Shown here piece by piece: positions 1 through 10,686 of a DNA stretch of 64,000 nucleotides. The notes under the pieces are model-generated. The model was given only the letters and a program-made list of their open reading frames with translations. It did no database searches and had not been told where the DNA came from. Made by a program: the position numbers and the translations under genes. Source of the DNA: an uncultured Pelagibacteraceae bacterium (GTDB taxonomy: Bacteria > Pseudomonadota > Alphaproteobacteria > Pelagibacterales > Pelagibacteraceae); assembly GCA_902625945.1 (NCBI GenBank), contig CACODG010000005.1, forward strand, positions 1 through 64,000. The letters run 5' to 3'. Each line of letters opens with the position of its first letter. Position 1 is the first letter of the stretch.

Positions 1-2
1 TT

Positions 3-167
3 GAAATTACTGAAGCCGCAAAGAAAGAAAATCAAGAAATAATTAATGATTTAATCATTGCGGTTTATAATAATGCGAAAGAAAATTTGAAAAAAAAATC
101 TGCGGAAGAACTATCAAAAGTAACTGGAGGTTTAAATCTGCCACTAGATTTTAAGCTACCTTTTTAA
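3..167 (+). CDS. ybaB: YbaB/EbfC family nucleoid-associated protein, C-terminal part (truncated by window start)
   Basis: Frame 3 reads EITEAAKKENQEIINDLIIAVYNNAKENLKKKSAEELSKVTGGLNLPLDFKLPF*, a typical YbaB C-terminus; TAATG overlap with recR. Confidence 0.8.
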   Translation, partial: EITEAAKKENQEIINDLIIAVYNNAKENLKKKSAEELSKVTGGLNLPLDFKLPF

Positions 168-769
168 TGGATAATGATATTCCTGAAATTAATGAACTAA
201 TTAAGCAATTTTCAAAGTTGCCTGGTTTAGGGCCTAAATCTGCTAAAAGAATTATTTTAAAACTAATAAATAATAAAGATAGTATGGTAAAGCCTCTAGC
301 TAAATCTTTAGCAGAAGTTTACAAAAAAGTAGTTCGCTGCCCTAATTGTGGAAACTTAAAAATTCTCGATAAGATTTGTATTTGTACCAAAGATAATTCT
401 TATGATAAAATTTGTGTTGTAGAAAATTTAGCTGATATGTGGGTAATTGACTCTGCTAATATTTACAAAGGCCATTATCATATTTTAGGAGGCACTCTGA
501 ATTCAAATGAAAATTATGAACAAAAAAATTTACTAATAGAATCTTTGGTCAAAAGAATAAAAAAAAATAATTTAAAAGAAGTTATAATCGCAACTAGTGC
601 AACTGTTGAAGGCCAAACAACTGCCCATTATATAGAAGATACAATTAAGAATGATAGAATAAAAATAACTAAACTAGCGCAAGGTCTTCCAGTTGGAGGA
701 GAAATCGAACAACTTGATGATGGAACTTTATTTTCTGCCTTTAAAAATAGAGTTCCGGTTACCGATTAA
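167..769 (+). CDS. recR: Recombination protein RecR
   Basis: [12 protein letters not shown] helix-hairpin-helix, C4 zinc motif [16 protein letters not shown], Toprim region; follows ybaB. Confidence 0.95.
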   Translation: MDNDIPEINELIKQFSKLPGLGPKSAKRIILKLINNKDSMVKPLAKSLAEVYKKVVRCPNCGNLKILDKICICTKDNSYDKICVVENLADMWVIDSANIYKGHYHILGGTLNSNENYEQKNLLIESLVKRIKKNNLKEVIIATSATVEGQTTAHYIEDTIKNDRIKITKLAQGLPVGGEIEQLDDGTLFSAFKNRVPVTD

Positions 770-2911
770 TTTAGAGATTTTTTCTTTAATCTTTTTTTGA
801 TGCAAAAGTGGCTCAGTGTACCCTGATGGTTGAATTCTTCCCTTGAAAACAAGATCGCATGCAGCTGAAAATGCAACAGATTTATCAAAGTCGTCCGACA
901 TCTTTTGATAAACAGGATCATCTTTGTTTTGTTCATCTACGGTTTTCGCCATTTTTTTCATAATCTTCATTACTTGCTCTTTATTACAAATTCCATGATG
1001 AAGCCAATTGGCAATATGTTGAGATGAAATCCTAAGAGTTGCTCTATCTTCCATTAGTCCCACATTATTTATATCAAGAACTTTGGAGCAACCTACTCCT
1101 TGGTCAACCCATCTTACAACATAACCTAAAATTCCTTGTGCATTATTTTCTAATTCACGATTTATATCTTCCACAGACCAGTTAGGTCTATCGGCTTTTG
1201 GAATCTCTAAAATATTTTCCAATTTAGCTCGATCTCTCGATCTTATTTTATCTTGTTCATCAAACACATTGACTTTGTGATAGTGAAGAGAATGTAAAGT
1301 TGCTGCAGTAGGAGAAGGAACCCATGCGCAGTTTGCTCCAGATTTTGGATGACCAATTTTCTGTTCCATCATGTTTGCCATTTGATCTGGCATCGCCCAC
1401 ATTCCTTTTCCAATTTGAGCTTTTCCTGAAAAACCACATCTCAAACCTATATCTACATTCCAATTTTCGTACGTGGCCAACCAAGTTGATTTCTTCATTT
1501 CACCTTTAAAAATCATTGGACCCGCCTCGAAAGAAGTATGCATTTCATCTCCTGTTCTATCTAGAAACCCAGTATTGATAAAAACAATTCTGTTTTTAAC
1601 CTTTCTGATACACTCTTTTAAATTTACGGTAGTTCTTCTCTCTTCATCCATAATTCCAACTTTAATAGAATATTTTTCTATACCTAGCGTCTCCTCTACT
1701 TTTTCGAACAAAGTATTTGTAAAAGCCACTTCATCTGGGCCGTGCATTTTTGGTTTAACAATATAAACTGAGCCGGTTCTTGAATTTTTTTTATTTTTAA
1801 AATCATGTAAAGCGCATAAAGTAGATATAAATGCATCCATGATGCCTTCGGGTATTTCAGATCCATCTTTTAACAAAATAGATGGGTTTGTCATAAGATG
1901 ACCCACATTTCTATTTAACAATAAAGCTCTTCCGTGTAGAACAATTTTTTTCCCCCTTTTAGAAGTATAAGTTCTATCTTGATTTAGTTTTCTGATAATT
2001 TTTTTTCCTTTTTTTTCAAAAGTTGAGGTCAAATCTCCTTTCATCAGACCTAGCCAATTTTTGTAACATTTAACTTTGTCTTCAGCATCAACTGCTGCAA
2101 CTGAATCCTCATTATCAACTATAGTTGATAAAGCTGATTCTACAATAACATCTGAAATAGATGCTTTGTCTACTGATCCAACTTCTGAATTTGATTTAAT
2201 TATAATATCTACATGTAGGTTATTATTTTTAATTAAGATTGAACTAGGATTTTCTTTATCACCGTTAAAACCAATGAACTGATCAGTATATTTAAGGTTT
2301 TCTATATTAGTTCCCAAAAATAAAGCGAGCCTGTCTTCATCTATTTTAATTTTTGTAACATCTTTCCAGCTTCCTTTAGATAAAGGAAATTTTTCATCTA
2401 AAAACTCTCTAACAAAATTAATAACTTTTAAGGCTCTCTCTTTGTCCCAACTTTCTCCAATTTTTCCAGGTATAACATCAGTACCATATAAAGCATTGTA
2501 CAAACTCCCCCAACGTGCATTAGCGGCATTCAAAGCATATCTTGCATTATCAACTGGAACTACAAGTTGCGGACCTGCAATCGACGATATTTCTTCATCA
2601 ACATCTGCAGTTTCTATTTTGAAATCTTTTTCCTCCTCAAATAAATATCCAATAGATTTTAAAAATTTTATATATTCTGTCTTATTAAAGTCTTTTTCTT
2701 TATTTGACTGATGCCATTCATCTATTTTTTTTTGAATTGACTCTCTTTTTTGAATTAAAGCTTGATTAATTGGCGCTAATTCATGAACAACATTTGAAAA
2801 TTTTTCCCAAAATTCCTCAATATCAATATTTGTATTAGGAATTACGTCTTTATTAATAAATTCAAACAAAGTTGAACTGATTTTTAAGCCTTTTTTATCT
2901 ATTATTTTCAT
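728..2911 (-). CDS. glcB: Malate synthase G
   Basis: 727 aa with malate synthase G motifs ([80 protein letters not shown]). Confidence 0.95.
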   Translation of the reverse strand: MKIIDKKGLKISSTLFEFINKDVIPNTNIDIEEFWEKFSNVVHELAPINQALIQKRESIQKKIDEWHQSNKEKDFNKTEYIKFLKSIGYLFEEEKDFKIETADVDEEISSIAGPQLVVPVDNARYALNAANARWGSLYNALYGTDVIPGKIGESWDKERALKVINFVREFLDEKFPLSKGSWKDVTKIKIDEDRLALFLGTNIENLKYTDQFIGFNGDKENPSSILIKNNNLHVDIIIKSNSEVGSVDKASISDVIVESALSTIVDNEDSVAAVDAEDKVKCYKNWLGLMKGDLTSTFEKKGKKIIRKLNQDRTYTSKRGKKIVLHGRALLLNRNVGHLMTNPSILLKDGSEIPEGIMDAFISTLCALHDFKNKKNSRTGSVYIVKPKMHGPDEVAFTNTLFEKVEETLGIEKYSIKVGIMDEERRTTVNLKECIRKVKNRIVFINTGFLDRTGDEMHTSFEAGPMIFKGEMKKSTWLATYENWNVDIGLRCGFSGKAQIGKGMWAMPDQMANMMEQKIGHPKSGANCAWVPSPTAATLHSLHYHKVNVFDEQDKIRSRDRAKLENILEIPKADRPNWSVEDINRELENNAQGILGYVVRWVDQGVGCSKVLDINNVGLMEDRATLRISSQHIANWLHHGICNKEQVMKIMKKMAKTVDEQNKDDPVYQKMSDDFDKSVAFSAACDLVFKGRIQPSGYTEPLLHQKKIKEKISKLIGNRNSIFKGRK

Positions 2912-2973
2912 TACGAGCTGATCTTTACAATATTTTATAATATAATAATACTAGTATAATTGTATCATTTTAT

Positions 2974-4081
2974 ATGAAAAATTATTTAGATTTTGAAAAA
3001 GAAATCAAAGCATTAGAGCAAGAAGTAGACAATTTAAAAAGCCCTTTTGGTTCTGAAGGGATCTCAGAAGTAGATACAAATAAAATTAAAAAACACTCAA
3101 CAAGAAATTAATCAAAAATTAGATGAAATTTATTCAAACCTTAATAGCTGGCAAAGAACACAAGTTGCAAGGCACGAGGATCGACCTAAAGCAAATTATT
3201 ATATTAAGAAAATTTTTTCTCAGTTTACCCTACTTTCAGGTGATAGATATTTTGGTGATGATAAATCAGTAATAGCTGGATTTGGTTTAATTGATAACAA
3301 ATCGGTTTTAATTATTGGCCAAGAAAAAGGTGAGGATTTGAATAGTAGAATTGAAAGAAATTTTGGAATGATGAGACCTGAGGGTTATCGTAAATGTATA
3401 AGATTAATGAAACTTGCAGATAGATTCCAGATACCAGTAATCAGTTTTATTGATACGCCAGGCGCTTATCCAGGTCTAGGTGCAGAACAAAGAGGGCAAG
3501 CATCTGCTATTGCTAATTCGATAGAATGTTGCATGTCTTTAACTGTTCCAAATATTTCAATTATAATTGGCGAAGGTGGTTCAGGAGGGGCTATCGCTTT
3601 GGCATCTTCAAACAAAGTGATTATGTTAGAGAATTCAATTTATTCTGTCATATCTCCCGAAGGGTGTGCTTCAATACTTTGGCGAGATCCAAGTAAATCA
3701 CTTCAAGCAGCAGAGGCAATGAAACTGACTGCAAAAGATTTATTAAAACTTAAAATCATTGACGAAATTATACCTGAACCATTGGGAGGTGCTCATCGTG
3801 ACCCAGAAAGTATTGCTAAAGATATAAAATTTTCAATTATTAAAAATTTAAAGAATTTTGAGAATTTCAGCAAAAATGAAATTTATGATCATAGAAAATC
3901 TAAATTTCTTGAAATCGGTAGAGATCAAGGTTTTAGCAAGTCATCAAATGTTAATGAGGGAAGTCTCTCTTATAAAGATAATGGCTTAAGAAAAATACAA
4001 GCTGTGCTTAATAAAAATAAGTACGTAGTTATAGGTTTAGTTTTAGTTGTAATATCGGGATTAATAGCAACATTATCTTAG
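2974..4081 (+). CDS. accA: Acetyl-CoA carboxylase carboxyltransferase subunit alpha (interrupted by +1 frameshift near 3088-3093)
   Basis: N-terminus MKNYLDFEKEIKALEQEVDNLKS in frame 1, then QQEINQKLDEIYSNLNSWQRTQVARHEDRPKANYYIKKIF...IDTPGAYPGLGAEQRGQ...GEGGSGGAIAL in frame 2. Confidence 0.9.
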
Positions 4082-4126
4082 CATTGTTGCAAAAAAACCA
4101 TTGCGTCAAATAATATAAATCTTCTA

Positions 4127-4182
4127 TTGACTTTCATCGTCCAAATCTATTAAAGGATCTACAAGACTAGCTAATGGCTAGT
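4127..4182 (+). promoter_or_regulatory. Possible promoter (TTGACT-17-TTAAAG) and 5'UTR hairpin (ACTAGC-TAATG-GCTAGT, 4166-4182) upstream of the cold shock gene
   Basis: -35-like hexamer 4127-4132, 17-nt spacer, -10-like hexamer 4150-4155; perfect 6-bp stem just upstream of the AAGGAAAC ribosome-binding region. Confidence 0.35.
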
Positions 4183-4214
4183 TAAAGTTAATAATAATAA
4201 GGAAACAAGTAAAT

Positions 4215-4427
4215 ATGAGTACACTAAAAGGTAAAGTAAAGTGGTTCAATGGTACTAAAGGATATGGTTTCATTGAAAGAGAAGACAAAGAAAAAGACGT
4301 GTTCGTTCATTCTTCAGCTGTTAGGGAAGCAGGTTTAAAATATTTAAACGAAGGTGATGAGTTAACGTTTGAAGTGGAGAGCACGGAAAAAGGTCCTTCA
4401 GCAGTAAAACTGCAGAAAACATCTTAA
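4215..4427 (+). CDS. Cold shock protein (CspA family)
   Basis: [31 protein letters not shown]. Confidence 0.95.
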   Translation: MSTLKGKVKWFNGTKGYGFIEREDKEKDVFVHSSAVREAGLKYLNEGDELTFEVESTEKGPSAVKLQKTS

Positions 4428-4454
4428 TCTAAATTTCCAAAAATCACTGGTTAA

Positions 4455-4492
4455 CGGGGCATTAAGATAAGCTTAGCTTTTTTATTGTCCCG
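4455..4492 (+). other. Imperfect hairpin downstream of the csp gene (CGGGGCA/TGTCCCG stem, inner AAGC/GCTT stem and T-run)
   Basis: Stem 4455-4461 with 4486-4492 (one G-T pair); loop holds AAGCTTAGCTTTTTT. Confidence 0.4.
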
Positions 4493-4540
4493 CTAATTCC
4501 ATCTTGAAATAGACACATTTATTTATTAAATAATAATTAA

Positions 4541-4620
4541 TGATTATAAAAAAGAAATTATCTACACTTAGATCACATTCTCACAGAATGCACGCTAAGC
4601 TTTTGCTTAGCTTATAATCA
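4541..4620 (+). ncRNA. Candidate structured RNA with cloverleaf-like arrangement of perfect stems (strand inferred)
   Basis: Closing stem TGATTATAA 4541-4549 / TTATAATCA 4612-4620 encloses ATCTA/TAGAT (4560-4573), CATTCT/AGAATG (4576-4590) and GCTAAGC/GCTTAGC (4594-4611). Confidence 0.4.
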
Positions 4621-4665
4621 AAAATATATAAATTTTACAAAAATTAAGATAAATATAACTAGGAT

Positions 4666-4742
4666 GCAGCAGTAGCTCAGTTGGTTAGAGCACTAGTTTG
4701 TGGAACTAGGGGTCGGTGGTTCGAATCCACCCTGCTGTACCA
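4666..4742 (+). tRNA. tRNA-His (anticodon GTG), CCA encoded
   Basis: Cloverleaf: acceptor GCAGCAG/CTGCTGT, anticodon arm CTAGT-TTGTGGA-ACTAG, T arm GGTGG-TTCGAAT-CCACC, A73 then CCA. Confidence 0.95.
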
Positions 4743-4746
4743 AAAA

Positions 4747-6081
4747 ATGATAAAAGAAAAAAAAAACAAACCTTCTAAAGAACTACCATTAGGGTTTGTG
4801 GACAGACAAGAAAAAGAATTACTCGTAAGAGATTTCATAATTTCTAATATTAAAGAAGTTATGATCAAATATGGTTTTCAGTATCTCGAAACTCCTAGTT
4901 TTGAGTATTCAGATAGTATTGGAAAATTTTTACCAGATAAAGATAGACCTGATGAAGGTGTATTTTCATTTAAAGATGAAAATAAGTGGTTGTCTCTAAG
5001 GTATGATCTTACAGCACCGCTGGCGAGATATGTGGCAAAAAATTATTTAGAAATTCCTAAACCGTTTAAAAGATATCAATTAGGAACTGTTTGGAGAAAT
5101 GAAAAACCAGGGCCTGGAAGATTTAGAGAATTTTTACAATTTGACGCAGACTTTGTAGGAACAGAAAGCTTACAGGCAGATGCTGAGTTATGTGTCATGA
5201 CTTCAGAAATTCTTGAAAAGTGTGGTCTTACAAAATCAGAATATATAATTAAGATTTCATCTAGGAAAATCACTGAAGAATTATTTAAAAAAATTAATAT
5301 AAATGACATTCAACAAAAACTTACTGCCCTTAGAGCACTAGATAAAATTGATAGACTTGGTTGGAATGGAGTGAAAGAATTATTAGGTGAGGGAAGAAAA
5401 GATAAATCTGGTGATTTCACAAAAGGTGCAAATTTAAAGCCAGAGGATATTAAAACGATAGAAGAAACACTTAAGAAGAATGCACCTGAAACAGAAGATT
5501 TAGTTGAGATATTGAAAATTTTTAAAGATTACAATTTTAATAATTTTGAATTCGATCCTTCAGTTATTCGAGGACTAGAATATTATACCGGAGCAATTTT
5601 TGAGGTGAATTTAAAATTCGATATAACAAATAATAAAGGGCAAGTAATTCAATTTGGATCCATAGGAGGCGGTGGAAGGTACGATAATTTGATAAATAAT
5701 TTTGGTAATTACGATGCTCCTGCTACAGGAATATCTATTGGCCTAGATCGTTTAGTTTATGCTTTAATGCAAAAAAAAGAATTTAAAGTAAAACAATCTA
5801 AACCAGTTGTAATTTGTGTATTCGATAAAAATTCAATGAAAGATTATATAGATGTTCAAACAATATTAAGAAAGGGTGGCATTAGTGCTGAAATTTACCC
5901 TGGAGAAAGTAAACTAAAAAAACAAATGGAGTATGCGAATAAAATAAAATCCCCAGCAGTTGTTTTATACGGTGAGAATGAAATTAAATCAGGGAAGCCG
6001 ACGTTAAGGAATCTAAGTTCAGGTGAAGAAAAATCAATTGAGATAAAAGAATTAATTAATGAAATCAAAAAAATTATCTGA
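4747..6081 (+). CDS. hisS: Histidyl-tRNA synthetase
   Basis: LRYDLTAPLARYVAKN, FKRYQLGTVWRNEKPGPGRFREFLQFDAD, RGLEYYTGAIFEV, GGGGRYDNLI, ATGISIGLDRL; ATG 4747 is in frame with the ORF-track entry. Confidence 0.95.
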   Translation: MIKEKKNKPSKELPLGFVDRQEKELLVRDFIISNIKEVMIKYGFQYLETPSFEYSDSIGKFLPDKDRPDEGVFSFKDENKWLSLRYDLTAPLARYVAKNYLEIPKPFKRYQLGTVWRNEKPGPGRFREFLQFDADFVGTESLQADAELCVMTSEILEKCGLTKSEYIIKISSRKITEELFKKININDIQQKLTALRALDKIDRLGWNGVKELLGEGRKDKSGDFTKGANLKPEDIKTIEETLKKNAPETEDLVEILKIFKDYNFNNFEFDPSVIRGLEYYTGAIFEVNLKFDITNNKGQVIQFGSIGGGGRYDNLINNFGNYDAPATGISIGLDRLVYALMQKKEFKVKQSKPVVICVFDKNSMKDYIDVQTILRKGGISAEIYPGESKLKKQMEYANKIKSPAVVLYGENEIKSGKPTLRNLSSGEEKSIEIKELINEIKKII

Positions 6082-7097
6082 AGTTATAATTAAAACCTTT
6101 AAGAATAATGGTTTTGTTTTATCGGAACCTGATGTTCTTTTAGACTCAGATTATATCATTGAAAGGTCTGGAGAAAAATTTAGAAGTTCAATGCTTACTT
6201 TTGATAGAGAAGATGGAAAAACTATGTGTTTAAGACCAGACCTAACAGTCGCTTCATGTATAAATTTCTTGCAAAAAAAAACTTCCTCAAAAATTTATTA
6301 TTCTGGTCAAGCATATAGAAGATCAGCCGGCAAAGGTACAAGCTTTATAAATGATCAATTAGGTATCGAAATTCTAGGTTCAAAAAATCTTATTAAAGAT
6401 GATTTTAAAGTAATTAGCACAATCTTAAGTTCAGCCAAAAAAATTAAAATGAAAAAAATTAAAATTAAAGTCAGTGACATAGGTTTATTTAAGAGCTTAA
6501 TTGACGCTCTTGAGATGCCTGAAAGATGGAAGTTAAGATTAATTAGACACTTTTGGAGACCAAGCTACTTTGAGGAACTTTTAAAGAGATTAGAAAAAAA
6601 TACAGATATTGATGCGGTAACTTTTGATACAGATAAAAAAAGATTTTATGAAATGAAAAAACTAGACCAAGACAAAGTGATTGCTGGAAGATCAGTATTG
6701 GAAATTTTAAAAAGATTTGAAAAAAAGATAAAAGATCCAAGATCTTTTGAAGACGGGAAAAAAATTGTAAAAATTATCAAAACCTTTTTAAAAATTAATT
6801 GCAAACTTTCAAAACTTGATGATGAGCTATTAAATTTTGCAAAAAAGAATAACCTTAAAAAAAAATATATTTAAAAATTTTAAATCTATTCAAAATTTAA
6901 AAAAACTTAATCAAAACATTAATTTTGTTACAAATTTTGGTAGAGATGTTGAATATTATACTGGAATTGTATTTGAGGTATTTTCAGGCACAAAAGAAAT
7001 TGCCTCGGGAGGTCGTTATGATGACTTGCTTCAAAGTTTAGGTGCTAAAAAGAGTATCCCTGCCGTTGGGGCAGCAATAAACTTAAAAAATATATGA
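6059..7097 (+). CDS. hisZ: ATP phosphoribosyltransferase regulatory subunit HisZ (interrupted by frameshift at the A9 run 6857-6865)
   Basis: HisRS-like: CLRPDLTVASCINFL, YYSGQAYRRS, then in the next frame GRDVEYYTGIVFEVFSG...IASGGRYDDLLQSLG; followed by hisG. Confidence 0.85.
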
Positions 7098-7771
7098 AAA
7101 ATTTAATTACAATAGGTTTACCAAGTAAAGGGCGATTAAAAGAAAAATCATTGTCATTTTTTAGTGATAGAAGGTTGAATATTTTACAAAGCGAAAAAGA
7201 AAGAAATTATTTTGGCACCATCGAAAACAATGCCAATATTAAGATTATATTTCTACATGCTAAAGAGATTATTCAAAGATTAGGAGACGGTACTTTAGAT
7301 ATTGGTATTTCTGGTCTAGATCTTTTTAAAGAGTCAGACAAAAATTTACAAGGCAAAATAAATATCCAAAAAAAACTTGATTATGGAAATGCGAACCTAG
7401 TTATTGCTGTACCAGATGACTGGATAGATGTGCAGACTATCGCTGATCTTGAAGAAATATCATTTGATATAAGATCCAAAAGAAATACTAGGTTGAGAGT
7501 AGCAACTAAGTATCCAAATTTAACTAATGATTTTTTGATTTCAAAAGGAGTTACTCAATACAAATTAATACCTAGTCTTGGTGCTACAGAGACGTATCCT
7601 TTTATAGGCTCTTCAGAGATAATTACTGATATTACATCTACAGGGAAAACTTTGGCTGATAATAATCTAAGAGTTCTTAAAGATGGATTGATACTTAGTT
7701 CAAGAGCATGTTTGTTTATTGCAAAAAAAAAAGGCTGCAAAATTGCAGCCTTTTTTAAAATCTTTGGGTAG
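7094..7771 (+). CDS. hisG: ATP phosphoribosyltransferase catalytic subunit (short form)
   Basis: ITIGLPSKGRLKEKSL, RLGDGTLDIGISGLDLF, EISFDIRSKRNTRLRVATKYPNLT, ATETYPFIGSSEIITDITSTGKTL; ATGA overlap with hisZ. Confidence 0.95.
   Translation: MKNLITIGLPSKGRLKEKSLSFFSDRRLNILQSEKERNYFGTIENNANIKIIFLHAKEIIQRLGDGTLDIGISGLDLFKESDKNLQGKINIQKKLDYGNANLVIAVPDDWIDVQTIADLEEISFDIRSKRNTRLRVATKYPNLTNDFLISKGVTQYKLIPSLGATETYPFIGSSEIITDITSTGKTLADNNLRVLKDGLILSSRACLFIAKKKGCKIAAFFKIFG
7723..7756. terminator. Bidirectional intrinsic terminator, A10-GGCTGCA-AAAT-TGCAGCC-T6, inside the 3' end of hisG
   Basis: Perfect 7-bp GC-rich stem flanked by A10 and T6 at the convergent hisG/groEL junction. Confidence 0.85.
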
Positions 7772-7775
7772 ATGA

Positions 7776-9443
<1,668 letters not shown>

Positions 9444-9452
9444 CTATAAAAG

Positions 9453-9749
9453 TTATTTTTTACCTTTTGAAATTCCCATTATGTCTGACTCTTTCATTAT
9501 GCTGTATTCTTTGCCATCAATTTTAACTTCAGTGCCAGACCATTTTCCGAAAAGAACTATATCTCCAACTTTTACGTCCATTGCAGAAACTTTCCCGTCT
9601 TCATTTTTGGCACCTGGTCCGACAGCTACTACTTCACCCTCTTGAGGTTTTTCTTTAGCAGTATCCGGTATGATAATTCCGCCAGCAGTTTTTTCCTCAC
9701 TGTCTAGCACTTTAATAAGCACACGATCGTGCAGAGGTCTAAATTTCAT
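9453..9749 (-). CDS. groES: Co-chaperonin GroES
   Basis: [45 protein letters not shown]. Confidence 0.98.
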   Translation of the reverse strand: MKFRPLHDRVLIKVLDSEEKTAGGIIIPDTAKEKPQEGEVVAVGPGAKNEDGKVSAMDVKVGDIVLFGKWSGTEVKIDGKEYSIMKESDIMGISKGKK

Positions 9750-9783
9750 ATGTTTTTCTCCTATAAATTTTTACGTAGTGTTG

Positions 9784-9811
9784 ATATGGTAAGTTTTAAC
9801 TATATTTCAAG
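9784..9811 (-). promoter_or_regulatory. Putative sigma-32 (RpoH) heat-shock promoter of groESL
   Basis: Reverse strand reads CTTGAAA - 15 nt - CCATAT, close to the RpoH consensus, upstream of groES. Confidence 0.55.
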
Positions 9812-9878
9812 AGGCAAAAATCATTAAAAAACCATTAAATACTATATTATTAAGCATTAAAAGGAGATAAATAGCACA

Positions 9879-10685
9879 TTGAAAGAACTAAACCATCTAG
9901 CAGATATTTTCGAAAACTACGACACGTTTATTATAGACTTATGGGGAGTAATACATAACGGTGTTGCACTTAATCCTAACGCTATAGAGGCAGTAGACAA
10001 ACTGAAAAAAAATTCAAAAAAGATAGTATTTTTATCTAATGCACCAAGGCCTAGTTCAAAAGTAATTAATTTTTTACTTAAAATGAAAATGAATAAAAAG
10101 TATCTAGATCATGTAATGACCTCAGGTGAAGCAGCAATGCATGCAATAAACCAAAAAAAATTTGGAAAGACATTTTTTCACCTTGGACCAGCCAGAGATA
10201 TTTCTGTATTTGAAAAAGTAAAAGATAATAGAACCGATCTTAAGAGTTGTGATTTTATTTTATGCACCGGACTGTTTGATGAATATGATAATAATTTGGA
10301 TTACTATAAAAAATTTTTGTCAAATCATGTTTCAAAAAAATTAATTTGTACTAATCCAGATTTAATAGTTCATAGAGGTAGTGTTGAAGAATTATGTGCA
10401 GGCTCAGTAGCAAAAGTTTTTGAGGATCTCGGAGGAGAAGTTATTTATTTCGGCAAACCACATAGAGAGGTTTATAATATGTGCTTTGGTTCTAATGAAA
10501 AAGTTTTAGCCATCGGTGACAATTTAAGAACAGATATTAAAGGAGCGAATAATTTAAAAATAGACTGTATATTTATATCTGAAGGTGTGCACAGGAAAGA
10601 ATTTAACAACTTTTCTGAACTGAAAAAACTTTTAAAAAAATATGATGTAGAAGCAAATTTTTTTCAAAATGAATTAAAATGGTAA
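9879..10685 (+). CDS. HAD superfamily (class IIA) hydrolase, TTG start
   Basis: DTFIIDLWGVIHNGVALNPNAIEAV, FLSNAPRPS, CTNPDLIVHRG, AIGDNLRTDIKGANN; AAGGAGAT upstream. Confidence 0.85.
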   Translation: MKELNHLADIFENYDTFIIDLWGVIHNGVALNPNAIEAVDKLKKNSKKIVFLSNAPRPSSKVINFLLKMKMNKKYLDHVMTSGEAAMHAINQKKFGKTFFHLGPARDISVFEKVKDNRTDLKSCDFILCTGLFDEYDNNLDYYKKFLSNHVSKKLICTNPDLIVHRGSVEELCAGSVAKVFEDLGGEVIYFGKPHREVYNMCFGSNEKVLAIGDNLRTDIKGANNLKIDCIFISEGVHRKEFNNFSELKKLLKKYDVEANFFQNELKW

Positions 10686-10686
10686 A

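Noticed and set aside
1260-2711. Several 60-97 aa ORFs on either strand overlapping glcB
   Set aside because: Out-of-frame/antisense ORFs inside a well-supported CDS, no recognisable family
2974-3110. accA annotated only from 3338, suggesting a truncated or alternative-start protein
   Set aside because: The missing N-terminus is present in an adjacent frame from 2974; a single extra base explains the break
4541-4620. Calling the cloverleaf-like element a tRNA
   Set aside because: No GTTCGA-type T-loop, no D-arm consensus, no CCA, and loops of 3-4 nt are wrong for tRNA
6059-7097. hisZ as two separate genes
   Set aside because: Both parts are contiguous pieces of one HisRS-like protein, joined by one base in an A9 run
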